64,000 bases of DNA from positions 434,001 through 498,000 of the forward strand of contig CAJNAR010000002.1 in the NCBI GenBank assembly GCA_905220665.1. The letters are read 5' to 3'. Made by a program: the position numbers and the translations under genes. The stretch comes from Albugo candida (Eukaryota > Oomycota > Peronosporomycetes > Albuginales > Albuginaceae). Each line of letters begins with the position of its first letter. The first letter of the stretch is position 1. Positions 1-11,037 of the stretch are shown here, in pieces. Below the pieces are notes generated by a model. The model was given only the letters and a program-made list of their open reading frames with translations. It searched no databases and had not been told where the DNA came from.

Positions 1-1590
1 TACAACTCCAATCCATTGTCTGCCACAGAAAAAATACAAGCGCCTGGTCGGTCTTGTTCTTTTATGAGAGCAAGAGTAGACTTTCGGAACGCGGCTTCGT
101 GACAGAGGAGTCTCCAGCATTTAAGACCATGGCTTCTTCACCAAATTCTAAATCTGCAGTAAAGTGACAGCTGCAACAGCTGCGCATTCTCACAGATGCG
201 TAAACGAGTTTTGGTTGTGGCATCAGTACCAGAATGACGAGGGAATCTGATGACATACAGAAATTACAACTGATTACAATGGATGAAAAGGAGCAATATT
301 ATAATGTTCTCTGCACACACCAACGTAACATTTTCGAGCCTTATTCTTTATCGGTTGTATGCTGTGGAATTGTGTACGAATGCGGGTTGAATATTGTGAT
401 CATCTTGTCAGAAAACTATCCGCGCCTCTTTTGTATTCATCAAGAGCAGATCTATTTACTCAATGTGAATGAATATGCAGGTCCTCATGAGTTTTGATTA
501 TGCGGTAAGAGGAATTCATAGGACTGTAAACGGAATGCCAGTATGCTACCGATTTTCACTATTCAAGAATTCATGAGCCACTGCCGTTTTTGTATGGCTC
601 AAGTTTCATCTGGAATAGCATTACTGGGTGCTCAATATACCATCAAATACGGCTCTGGATATCATAAAGAACGCACAAAGTTTTATTTTCTGCATTAATA
701 CAGACTGCGGGAGATTTTTCACATCAGTGTTCATATACTTGGGGACCGATCAGTTTGCAAGTAACAAAAATTCGTATGATACTCTCTTGAATGAGCATTG
801 TTGCTACACCTTCCCAAAGCATAATCTATTACAAAATGGTAGTGAGAGGTCTCAAAAAGAAAGAAGACGTCCGCGAGACATTAGATACATCGCAAGCATC
901 AAGTTGTATGTGGGTAGAACACGAGATGAAGCAACGCGAGTGGTGTAAGATTTGCTTGGAGCATTTATCTAGAAATGATGCGAGAATCTTTTCACACATT
1001 GATATTTTGATTTTATCGACGAAAGCATCATACACCATCTGTCCAATCGTTTCTTTTGGAACGAGTCGGGCAACAAGCTTCGCAAAAAATTGGCTCATAT
1101 TCCTGAAAACGTTTTTTGTTACTCGTTTGATATGCCAGATTTCAAGCCTAGTTTTGATGTCACCGCGCTTGTTTCTCCAAGTAACAGAAATTGATTCAAT
1201 ATTAGACGACGCCCAGAAACCCCAGCGTAGCTTGCTATACGTGTATAACCTCTACGTAGGATATTTTGATCACAGATTGCTCCCATTTTGGATGGTAGGC
1301 ATCCTAGAAGAAGGTTTTTGTAACAAGTAAGGTCGCGCTTTCCATGTGGATGCACGGGAAGTATTAGATATCTCAATGATTAGACCGATCTCATCGAATC
1401 AATCAAAAGTAGGTTCGGTATTATGGAGTAATCCAAGAAGAATGTGTGGAGATACTCCCTCTCTGAGGAAGCGACTCTTGCCAAAACCGAGTATGCTTGA
1501 CTACACTTCTACAGATTTGGGGAGCTATAGATCAGCTAATATTTTCTTTCGGCTCTTCATCAAGTTCTCTGCGAGCTGTAAAAAATAATT
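1..1590 (+). pseudogene. CCG-class secreted effector paralogue, copy 1 (decayed, 5' end outside window)
   Basis: The + strand carries, in the same order as the better copies at 16.3 kb and 51.3 kb but scattered over three frames, the end of module 1 (about 1-90), module 2 (about 190-480, with LRILTD and IFEPYS), module 4 (about 895-1170, with CMWVEHEMK and CKICLE) and module 5 plus tail (about 1250-1590). The second CxxC is spoiled (CGIS where relatives have CGIC), the Gly after CKICLE is lost, and stops and frame changes are frequent, so it is not expressed as the full protein. The N terminus lies beyond the left edge. The family is the oomycete CCG (C-x2-C-x5-G) secreted effector candidate class. 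The 3' flank keeps blocks like those after the other copies. Confidence 0.75.
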
Positions 1591-2279
1591 TATCGAAAGA
1601 AATCCACCACGATGCCATCTCTATCACTCGCACAATGTAGAAGGGGTAGCAGAGAGTACTGTACAATATCATACTAGCACCACTTTCATATATTCATAGA
1701 AGCTAAATATTAGGTTTTTCTATCCGCCTTGATGTGTTGCAGTCCATCATGGCGGCCATCGATACAAAAATTCCTCAAGTCACTGCATTTCCAATCTCTT
1801 TCCTCTACAAACATTATATTCGGCTTTATTGAACGCAATCACATACAAAGATTTTCGCATTCCCATTTCCGCCTAGAAACGTCCCTGTGGCTCTCACATA
1901 CGCTGACACAACTCTTCTCGATCGTACATATAAGCTCATTTTGAGTCATTATCCAGGAGCAAGAATCCACCACCTGGCATTCTTTTGCAGGACTATCCTG
2001 GCTATGTTTTGGAATAACGCTACAGCTGATTAAGCAACCATATGGGGCGCACTGTTGATATTACACCGCATATGGCTAGCGTACTTACATATATTCCTGA
2101 TATGGTCATGAATTCACAGTCTAACGTCACGAAAGGAGCTTCCAGAACCTCCTAAAAGCGCTTACAAGGATTGAAGGGATTTCATTCGTCTACATGAATC
2201 ACTGGGACTGGTATAATTTGTCTCGATATAAAAAGAGTGGCCTAGAAGTGGCAAAGCTGTTTGCGAACTAAGAACCAAG
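1591..2279 (+). other. 3' flank of CCG copy 1; no gene seen
   Basis: No coding signal was recognised. Around 1650-1760 short blocks resemble the 3' flanks of CCG copies 2, 4 and 5 (a TGATGTG-TGCA block followed by a G-GGCC-TC block), so this is part of the duplicated unit. It then fades into AT-rich DNA. Confidence 0.4.
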
Positions 2280-3860
2280 CATACATTTACTTCTCATTTT
2301 ACCTTCGCGTGCAAACATCGCGTCTACACACACAGCCAGAGAACAATTTCTTGTAATCGCCTTGCACTATGGCAATATTGATCTTCTCTTTCCGCGCTTT
2401 GACTACCATATCGGTAGAAACATTCTTTTGTTCATGCGTTGTGCCAGTCTCAGATTCTGAATCAATAAAAAGGTCGGATGGTTTGTCGTGCTACATCGAT
2501 AGCGCTTCTACATGAGAAAAAATGCTTCCTTTGCGGACGCGTTCGCGAAGACCATAAGCCCTTACTTGACGACCATTTCACAAGTATTTCCTACTGACAT
2601 ATGGTGAATTTCTGGATCTAAATTTGGAAGAAAATACTTGGCTGTGTAGTCGTCTGGCCTGCTAACTCATATAGTAATACTTCATGAGTATGCTGATGTG
2701 CACGTCACTCTTCAAGTCGCGTCAATCTAATTTGGCTGCGCTGGCTCTTTAATCTACCCAGTGATTAACATTCAAAGTTCTTTCAAAACAATCAGCTTCT
2801 ACCTAATGAAGGAACAAGATACACGCTAGGAATGGTTTAAGGCTTCTCATTTTTTTTTTCGTCCTTCTGTTCTGTTCCCAACAGGAGCGTGGGAATGCTC
2901 TCTAAGCTACAACCGTTCTTAGATACTAATTTGATTCTGTCAGCGAGAACCGATACGTCAAAATTAACGAACGCAGGACATCCCTTAATCTTAAAAAAAT
3001 GGAAAAATCCCATATCCGAACTAAATGTAGACGGTATCATGATGATTGGTTCGTTGTAAATCGACCGATTTGAAATGAACAATAAAGGTGAGCGATTTTT
3101 CTCGGATGAACGCCGTTGGAAATCGTATTGTTCCAAAGAAAGAAAAAAAGTTGATAAGCTAGCAGTATCTCTGGCATTTTACATCAGCATCGTTGCCGCA
3201 TTGGTTTGTAATGATATTGATATGTGTGCGATGGCGAGACTTACCTCAGCGCTCCAACGCCGATCTGAATCTGGTGAACTTCGATTTATTTTCGTACCCA
3301 AATTCTTGGTGTCATGACAGCGCGGAAAAGACGATGATGGAATCGATCAAAAAGTTGAAGAGCGAATGCATAGAGGTGTGATGGATTGGCGACTTACTGT
3401 CGCGGACGTTTTTTGAAATTGACGATATAAGTCTTATGTACGAACTGATATCAGCTAGAGAGACGTCTTACTGATCAGGTAATCTTTCACTCCTTTGGAA
3501 TGTGATTAGACGTTTTTCGGCTAAGAATTATTAAACGCACCCGCCCAATGGAATGAAATGGAGCATGGTGGGATACAGCAATTGTCCAAAAGGTGCCGGA
3601 AAGATTTATCTTGGACTCAAAAAGTGAAGTTGATTCTAGACATCAAATCGCGCGTTGGGATTCACGTAGCGAAGAAACATATTTAATATGGTGCGACGTG
3701 AAGAAACAGATTTTATCAATCAAATGATACTACCTTTGAAACATCTGTCATGAAACATCATGCAGGAGCAGAATCAGTACATGTCGACAAGAAGGTGAAA
3801 CTTATCCTTAAGAAGAAGATTGAGCTCTACATATCATTAGAGTCATAATGTAAGGACGTC
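2280..3860 (+). pseudogene. Relic of an unidentified protein gene
   Basis: Several stretches in one strand read like protein although no long frame survives. 2369-2510 starts MAILIFSFRALTTIS, a possible signal peptide. 2895-3058 gives a 54-residue frame ending in TAA, and the same frame continues through 3317 with KGERFFSDERRWKSY and a hydrophobic stretch AFYISIVAALV. A second frame over 3193-3381 continues with EKTMMESIKKLKSECIEV. Lys/Glu-rich helical text of this kind is unlikely in random AT-rich DNA. I do not recognise the family, and the frames cannot be joined with confidence. It lies between CCG copy 1 and Gypsy-1. It could instead be chance ORFs. Confidence 0.35.
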
Positions 3861-4422
3861 CAAGTCATCTCATCTCGCGGTGAACATAAGCTAAAAGACA
3901 TATATCTGCTGCTGGTGTAGCTATCATTGATTATAGCTCAAAGACATATGCTCTTATTTCAAGAGCAACTGAGTTCAAAGAGTAGTGAACAGAGAACCAT
4001 GCGACAGGTGTGGCGTGTACAATTAATCAAATCTGAGATGCGGAAAGGAATAAAGATACCTTACCGAATCTTAGTTTACTTGCATTTTGACGCATGTATA
4101 GCCTGATAGAAAGCCAAGCTTGTCATGGCTTGCTCATGTGCAGAGAGTTTCACATGCCGCTATTTTTTCATATCAAATACTATAGTAGCAATCGACGAGA
4201 TGAAAGTCAGCAAAATAAGTTTTCAGAAAGCTAAGATTTCTGTTCGGACCTGAAGTGACCAATACCTCTCTGCTTGTAGCATAAATGCTTAAAGTTAAAA
4301 CAGCGTGTTAAGTTCTTTATACAATAATCATTGCACTTCTTAGACTCAGTCCCTTGCAATGCATTACTTCAATTATTTACTCGGTTTGTCAAATCTTTTC
4401 TCTTTAGCTTATTCGATTCTTA
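3861..4422. other. AT-rich spacer, nothing recognised
   Basis: No reading frame, repeat or RNA gene could be supported in this stretch before the Gypsy-1 target duplication at 4423. Confidence 0.4.
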
Positions 4423-4427
4423 TACGT

Positions 4428-4601
4428 TGTAACAACCACCATTATACATGCACGCATAGTTCTATGTAGTTGAAGAACTGGATTATCCAATCAGATAGGT
4501 GAACCAGGATTCTTTACTTAAAAAATCTCACTTTCCATTTTTTTATCAAATAAAGCTCCGCCAACAAATATCTTTCTTTGCTTCCTCCTGCCGACGTTCC
4601 A
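4428..4601 (+). repeat. Gypsy-1 5' LTR (174 bp)
   Basis: Starts TGTAACAACC and ends near CGACGTTCCA. The same text (TATCAAATAAAGCTC, CTTCCTCCTGCC) recurs in the 3' LTR. AATAAA at about 4550 is a candidate polyadenylation signal. Confidence 0.8.
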
Positions 4602-4603
4602 AC

Positions 4604-4621
4604 TGGTGGCACTTATTGGCC
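4604..4621 (+). other. Gypsy-1 candidate primer-binding site
   Basis: Two bases after the LTR end comes TGGTGGCACTTATTGGCC. TGG at this spacing is the usual complement of a tRNA 3' CCA end. The tRNA identity cannot be told from the window. Confidence 0.45.
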
Positions 4622-4754
4622 CCATAACTCAAAGGTCGTTGGTCGTCCGGAAGGAGTTTTTTTTACGCTCTGTTTAGCGTCACGACATTTAGAAAGCCGC
4701 TCACCCATTGTTTGAAGTTTGTTTCGGCTCTATTTGGTTGGACTTCTTTTGTTT

Positions 4755-5660
4755 TATGGGTTATCATGACGTCATTGAACCACCAAGGGTGTTCCCCGGC
4801 GCTCTCACGAAAACATTGATCAAATTGGTCGAAAATTAACAGCAATTGCTTGAAGCTATGACGAAGCGTGAGATAAGAGTTGAAGCGATCAACTTACCTC
4901 AACCTCGTGGTAAAATGAGCGAATCCGTCGATCTGTACTTTGAGCAACTGGCTTAGTACTTTGAAGCAAAGAATATCGACTGGTGCAATGTCAGTCAAAG
5001 TGCTCGTATTTTGGCAATCACGACCGCCAATTTCAAAGGGAATGCCACAGCTTGATGCAAGTTGAACAAGCCATACATCAAAGACATGCAAGACCTCATC
5101 TTCCAATTAACTGATAAATTACACCCCCTGATCTGCAAGAACGCTTGCGTGATCAATTGTACACACTCAAACAGAAGAGCAGTCCGAATTTGGAATTCGA
5201 CATTTCCCGTTTCAGTGAAGCTATAATGCAAGTTACAGACATGAGCGAGTTGGATGAAAATAACTTACTTTACGCGAGGACTAGTGATTCCCACACGGGA
5301 AGTGGTGCAAATCGCCAGTGTGCCACTGTTTCTCGAGTCATGAAGATTGCGTGGGAGTATGATCGATCTCATCGTGTCCGTGGGACGAATTTTCATCCAC
5401 CATTATACTCGCAGGATCGATTGAGTGCAAACTTTAATCAGCATTATCATCATCAACCACCTCACCACCGCACACGCAGGAGACTATTCAGGAATCAATG
5501 GATATTGACGCAGGATATGCAATACATCGTCGCTCCTCACCATCAACTTCTTTGTCGGAGAAATGCCGCTACTGTAAGAAACTGGTCATGTCATCGAATA
5601 ATGTGACAAGCTCAAGAATGAAGAGAAACAATCTCACGGTACTCGATATGAACTATTAGC
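4755..5660 (+). pseudogene. gag: Gypsy-1 gag (broken)
   Basis: Frames on the + strand follow the Gypsy-3 Gag: around 4850-5060 residues such as SESVDLYFEQLA and YFEAKNIDW, then at 5145-5606 an open stretch starting near PDLQERLRDQLY and containing QVTDMSELDENN. Near 5560-5615 the DNA still spells a CCHC zinc knuckle (CRYCKK, then GHVIE, then C in shifted frames). Gag would form the virus-like particle and bind RNA. At least one stop (LA*YF) and two frameshifts break it. Confidence 0.75.
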
Positions 5661-5740
5661 TTTAAGCTTCAATGCTTCTACGTCTCCAAGAGTGACTTAC
5701 TCGTTACCTTCTATTACAAGTTCCGGGAACGAAGTAGAAA

Positions 5741-6097
5741 TTGCCAAAATGGAAAATATTTCGACGTCGACTATGGATCCGGTGCATCCAGAGAAGGAAC
5801 TTATTCGTAAACAACGAACTCGTGATAGAACATCCTGTCCCTATAATGTTTGATAGCGGTACAACCTATGATGTTGTTCGTCTCGGCTTGGTGAAGCAAA
5901 TGACACAATGTGGTGTTTCCCAAGTTACAAGATTGATGGAACTTCTACAGAGACTCGCTCCGTCAAAAAGGGTGTTGCAACTATCACATTTGATCGATTT
6001 AAGTTTCGCAACTTACAAATCATGTAATGGCCGCTGGTCTGTGCCCATGGTGTCATCTTGGGCAAACTGTGGTTTACCAAGTTCATACCGCGACTAG
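5741..6097 (+). pseudogene. pol: Gypsy-1 protease region (broken)
   Basis: MFDSGTTYDVVRLGL at about 5850-5890 is a retropepsin active-site motif (D-S-G) and aligns with IDSGASTNLIKPGL of Gypsy-3. Surrounding frames are interrupted. The protein would be an aspartic protease maturing Gag-Pol. Confidence 0.65.
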
Positions 6098-6385
6098 ATT
6101 GTCATTCTCATGCAATATCATTTCCGAATCAGCGCTTGTCTTCGACACACAATAGTATGGATACAAGTAGCAAATTGATGTGGAAATTCCTGCAGTGGAC
6201 TTCAAACGCAACTCAAGAACCAGGAGTACGATGAAGTCTATCGCGTAAAGATCTCTGCTTTACTGACCGAGGGTGATACGGTACCTCGCTCGATTACCAC
6301 ACTTTTGGAGGAGTAGAACGATGTCATTCCAGAGACACTTCCTGATGGACTTTCACCTTCGCGTCGTGTTGACTGTGATCTCATT

Positions 6386-7200
6386 GTGAAACCAGATGCT
6401 ATACCTAGCAATCGTGCCCCGTGTCGCCTATCCAAGTTCGAACACGATACACTGGACATGTTCGTTGCGGAAAAGCTCAAGAAAGGTTGGATCGAAATTT
6501 CGGATTATTCATGGGTTTCGAATATATATGGTGTACCAAAAAAGGACCCTATTACTGGGCAAAACACATGACGATCTGAATGGGTACCCTCTGATAATTC
6601 TCATCTACCTCTTCGATGGATCATTGATTACCGTTACATCAATTCGCAGACGATTATTCCGAAGGAACCACTTCTTTGCATCGACGAGCTTTTCGATCAG
6701 ATGTGTGGTAGTGTCATCTTCCCAGTTTTGGATATGGCCCAAGGCTATCATCAAGGGCGGATCGCATTCAAAAGCCGCAAGTATACCCGCCTTTCGCACA
6801 CATGCGGAAACTTATCAGCGGTTTGTGGCTCCTATGGGAGTGGCTGATATGCTCGGTGTTTTGTCTCGTCTTATGCGGTTACTTTTTGCGAAATACGAAT
6901 TCATTGTTGTCTATCTAGATAACATTTGTGAACTCTCCACTAGTCTGGACGAACACGCTGAGCATCTTCGAATTATGTCTGGAGTTATTCGGCGTGAGAA
7001 GTTATTCTGCCATCAGTCCAAATGTCATTTGGCCAGTCAGAAGTGAGGTTTCTTGGTCATACAAGTTTGGCTTAGGGACTCGCAGTGGATACTCGGAAGA
7101 CAGAATCTATTGCGAAGTGGCCGGCTCCGAAAAATCACAAACAACTACTCTGTTTCTTGGGGTTTACTGGTCACTATCGTCGTTTCATTCGTGACTACGC
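6386..7200 (+). pseudogene. pol: Gypsy-1 reverse transcriptase (broken)
   Basis: CRLSKFEHDTLDMFVAEKL and GWIEISDYSWVSN open the RT. WIIDYRYIN and LDMAQGYHQ follow in other frames, then the catalytic box reads YLDNI at 6911-6925 where active copies have YLDDI. The changed catalytic Asp and frameshifts make it dead. The order and text match the Gypsy-3 RT. Confidence 0.8.
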
Positions 7201-7312
7201 AACTCTCGCGTTACCACTTGTCCCTTTAGTCAAGAAAGAACATGTTTAGGAATGGAAGGATGTCCAGACTCATGCGTTTGAGCATCTCAAGTCCGCTTTT
7301 CAAAACGCATCT

Positions 7313-7716
7313 GTGCTAAAATTGCCAGATCATGTCAAAGAATTCATTGTGACAACGGTCGCCTGCGGCTATTGTGTTGGTGGTGCTCTTTCTCTGCTTC
7401 ATTCTGGGTGCGATCATCCCATTGCATTAATTTCCAGGAAGCTGGGTATTCAGGGGATCCATGAGCTTGATTGGCCTACACATGAAAAAGAACTTTTGCA
7501 ATGAAGTTTCCATTGGAAAATTGGCGTCATTATCTTTATGGTTGTGCATTTGACATCTACGCAGACAACACGGCATGCAAATGGTTTCTGCATCATTCGA
7601 AAGTTTCGCCAAACCTGGCTCAATACTTGACGTTCTTTTCGCAATTTTCATTCAAGATGCAGTACCCGATGAATAATCACGTCAGGTTACGAATTTCCAA
7701 CGGCAATTTTGTCTAA
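7313..7716 (+). pseudogene. pol: Gypsy-1 RNase H (broken)
   Basis: FIVTTVACGYCVGGAL followed by HELDWPTHEKELL, a stop, then in another frame DIYADNTACKWFLHH and SPNLAQYLTFFSQF. This is the usual Ty3 RNase H order and closely matches the Gypsy-3 copy (SVYTDNSACRWMLHH). The catalytic first Asp (usually TTDAS) is changed. Confidence 0.75.
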
Positions 7717-8069
7717 TCAACAGTGAGATGTTAATGATGGCGCAAGTTCATCCTCACGCTTTCATATTCTCTAGAGGGTGGATGTTATCAGCGACTTTAA
7801 TGTTGATTACTTGAAGCTTGCTGATGTTGATATACATGAAAAATGAAGTACGTCGCGTTCTATAAGCGCTACCAAGCCTATGTTTGTGGTTGTCAATGTT
7901 ACACAAGAATCTCAGAATTGGAGCTCGCTTGGTTGGTCAAATTCGATTTACAAGGAATTTGCCAATGGATATCGTGTAAGTCCATATTATGCCGAGCAAT
8001 TCCACCGTCCAGACTCACTATATGTAAAACACGAAGGTTTTCTTTACTTCAAGTCACAAATGACTGACT

Positions 8070-9235
8070 GATGCTTGTGAGTAAACCAAACACAAAGAAT
8101 AATTATCTTTGAACTTTTATCATCGCATGCTTTCATGACTGCAGCATTGCCGCACATCCTAGTGCCCAATGTACGTTTTGCGCACCTCTCAATGGCATCA
8201 TTGGCCTAGATTAAATCAAGAAGTTCGAGATCACGTACGGATTTGTGAAACATGCACTCGGTGGAAACAGCAACGCTCGCATGAATAGAAAAATGATTCC
8301 GATCCCGATTGCGGAAGAATGCTGGTCAGTTATCTCTATGTATTGCATTACGGATCTATCGAAATCAATCGGAATTGATGCTATCATGACAGTTGTCGAC
8401 AAATTGCTCAAACGGTGAAAATATCGGGCGTGCAGTCGCAACGATGATGCCCACATGACAGCGTGCCCTATCTTTGATTGTCGTTCGTCATCATGGTCTA
8501 CAATCGGTCATTATCAGCGATCGAGATTCCAAGTTTGTTTCGAAGTTTTGGTCCTCTCTTGCTATGTTGATGGGAATTCGTCTGCATATGACAAGTTCAT
8601 ATCGGGCACAAGCCGTCGGACAAACAGAACGTCAAAATTTGATTTTGGAAGACGCTCTACGCTGTATGATTTCGTATCATGGGCGTGATTGGTCCGATTA
8701 TTTAGGGACAATTGGATATGATCATGCCACTCTCGTTAGTGCGTCAACTGGTGTGTCAACTTTCAAAATTGATATTGAATGTAAGGAACGCAATCCGTTG
8801 AATCCGCTAAGTACCCCTAGCGTCACAGCTCAGGTATGCAACATGGAATCGCTGTGTAGACAAACCATTTTCAGACCCGTCGTCAAGAGATCATTGATCG
8901 TCAAAAAAAGTACTACGACAAAAAGTAATGATATTACTTCTAAAAATAATGATTTGGTCATGTTGGGTACTCGTCGCAATCCTGCGAAACATGTGACACA
9001 AGACAAATTAGCTGCTCGCGAAGTTGGACAATTTAAAATCATCAAAATGGTCAACTCAAATGTTGTGCAATTGTATCTTCGGCGGAGTATGCGTCGATTG
9101 AACTCCGCGTTCAATATTGACGTGTTGAGTCACTTTTTGGAAAATTTACTTAAATCATCCCGACTTATTTTCGACGAGGACAGTGGTGAGACGATTTACA
9201 TCATAGAACACCTTCTTCAGAAGCGTCAATTATAA
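8070..9235 (+). pseudogene. pol: Gypsy-1 integrase (broken)
   Basis: A HHCC-like zinc segment (ICETCTRWK at about 8240-8270) is followed by a 253-residue open frame at 8474-9235 with VIISDRDSKFVSKFW and AVGQTERQN, the D and E of the DD35E core. SRRSMRRLNSAFNIDVLSHF near the end resembles the C-terminal region before a chromodomain. Frameshifts upstream disconnect it from RT. Confidence 0.8.
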
Positions 9236-9645
9236 TTGTTAACCTGAATGGCTCGTGAAGTGACTTGGATTACGCGAGCACGAAGCTACATTGGATCGGG
9301 AGCAAAATATCCGTCATGTTTTTCATTGGAAGGTGCTTCTTCAGACAAGGAAACGGGTCAACTACGAGGGGGGAATTTGATACTGATAATTATCTTGTCA
9401 AACTACCGACCTTTCGACCTTACCAATATTTCTACAACTCCTTTTTTCATACGCAATCGTGCTGGCTACACTATACTGAAGTGACTTCAGTCACAGCCGC
9501 ACTCATCATCCATGCAAAACTGACACATCCGTCAGTCGGCGCCATCTGTTACAAATCGCACGAACAGTCACCCAGAAGGTCAACTCCAACAAGGTTATCG
9601 TCACCGATTTGAAGAAGCGACAACGAGAAGTCAAATCCGGGATGA

Positions 9646-10623
9646 TGTAACAACGTCCATTATATATGCATGCATAGTTCTATATAACTGGAGAACTGGG
9701 TTAGCCAATCAGATAGGTGAACCAGGATTTTTTAATCAAAATTCGGGTATTGATATCCCGACAATTTTTTGATTACATTTTCATTTTTCATTTTAAATTA
9801 CATCATGGCTACTTAGATTATTACTCTCACAACTTCTTTGTAACTATAAATATTTGGGTATAGATATTCCGGAAACTTTTTTTTAAATTACATTCATTTT
9901 TGATTTAGATTACGTCATGCCCTCTTCAATTATTACTCCCACAATTTTTTTGTAAAATAAATAAGTTTACATTTCTAACTAATAGAATTCATTTACGTCT
10001 AAGGGTAATTCTGGTAATATAGATAACTTCAACTGAGCCAAACACTCATCATTAATAGACGATTAATTGCCAGTTTTTTATTGTTGAGCTATAATGCGTC
10101 GCAAAGATGCAAAAGTTTTTATACACTAACGGCCGAAAGTAAAATGTGGTACGAAATAATTCTGTGAAGGAAAAATATCTAGTCTTTTATAAAGCTGGTT
10201 TTGAATCTTACCTTTTAACCGAAATTCCGTAAGACCGCTTGTTATGGCAGATTTTCCGCAATTTCTTCGCCTGCATTTGCCTGTGTCCGATGCCCAAATG
10301 CTATGTGTCAGATGGAAATTGAAGTAATCGCCTATCACAGACGAAACGTTCTGTGTATTAGCCAATCACAAATAATTCTCGATTGGAGCTGCTGGAGCAA
10401 CAATTTCGGGTGTGTATGGACGTAATTAGTTAGAAATGTAAAATCATGTATGTATTTTGCAAAAAAGAAAAAGTTGTGAGAGTAATAATTTAACTAGACA
10501 TCTTGTAATTTAAAAAAAAAGTTGTCGGGGTATCAATACCCTTAAAAATCTCACTTTCCACTTTTTATCAAATAAAGCTCGGCCAGCAAGTATCTTCCTC
10601 TGCTTCCTCCTGCCGGCGTTACA
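9646..10623 (+). repeat. Gypsy-1 3' LTR, enlarged by an insertion (978 bp)
   Basis: Begins TGTAACAACGTCC and ends CCGGCGTTACA. Without the insert at about 9736-10541 it is about 172 bp, matching the 174-bp 5' LTR. Confidence 0.8.
9736..10541. mobile_element. Inverted-repeat element (MITE-like) inside the Gypsy-1 3' LTR
   Basis: The left end reads GGGTATTGATATCCCGACAA (9745). The right end is its near-perfect reverse complement, TTGTCGGGGTATCAATACCC, ending at 10541. TTAA lies on both sides (9732-9735 and 10542-10545), a piggyBac-like target preference. The inverted arms extend for more than 100 bp (TTACATTTCTAACTAAT recurs inverted near 9990 and 10420). The left arm holds a second, degraded copy of its end starting at about 9858. 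Nine extra bases separate the left TTAA from the repeat. It is absent from the 5' LTR. No transposase is seen; the only frame inside (10126-10365, -) has no recognisable domain. Confidence 0.7.
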
Positions 10624-10628
10624 TATGT

Positions 10629-11037
10629 AGTCACAGTAAACGCCTCAACGGATTCAAACACATCCAACTCCAGGTTGAGTGTAGATTGAGAGCTCTCATA
10701 TGATCTCGGTATGTGTCATCGCAACGAGAATGTGAATGGTGACAGTATCAAAGAAACAGTATAGGGTCACTGGGCTGGCTGCGTTCTTCATTCTCTGAGT
10801 AGTACCCTTGTACATTCAAGTACTTTTCTCTTCGACCTTTCTGTCAGTATATGTGCGCGCATGAAATATGGGCTGATAAAGTGATGTAGTAGTCCACGTG
10901 CACTCTAAATTGATGAAAGGGATCTTTTTCAAATTAGTTTCTTGGTCGGAAATATATGAGGAAAACATAGAAAGTTGATATCCATTTTAGCAAGCAATCT
11001 TTTACTCTGATCGAATCTGCGGACTGATTGGTATCGG
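10629..11037. other. Spacer, nothing recognised
   Basis: Between the Gypsy-1 right target duplication and the 3' end of the decayed minus-strand gene there is no supported feature. Confidence 0.4.

Larger units (their letters stand above)
4428..10623 (+). mobile_element. Gypsy-1: decayed Ty3/gypsy LTR retrotransposon
   Basis: The element is bounded by LTRs starting TGTAACAAC and ending GTTCCA (5') or GTTACA (3'). It is flanked by near-identical 5-bp target duplications, TACGT at 4423-4427 and TATGT at 10624-10628. The internal order gag, protease, RT, RNase H, integrase is that of Metaviridae. All coding parts carry stops and frameshifts, so it cannot move on its own. Its gag is clearly related to that of Gypsy-3 (both contain PDLQERLR and a MSELD motif), but the LTRs are not alike. 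The 3' LTR is much longer than the 5' LTR because of a later insertion. Confidence 0.85.
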
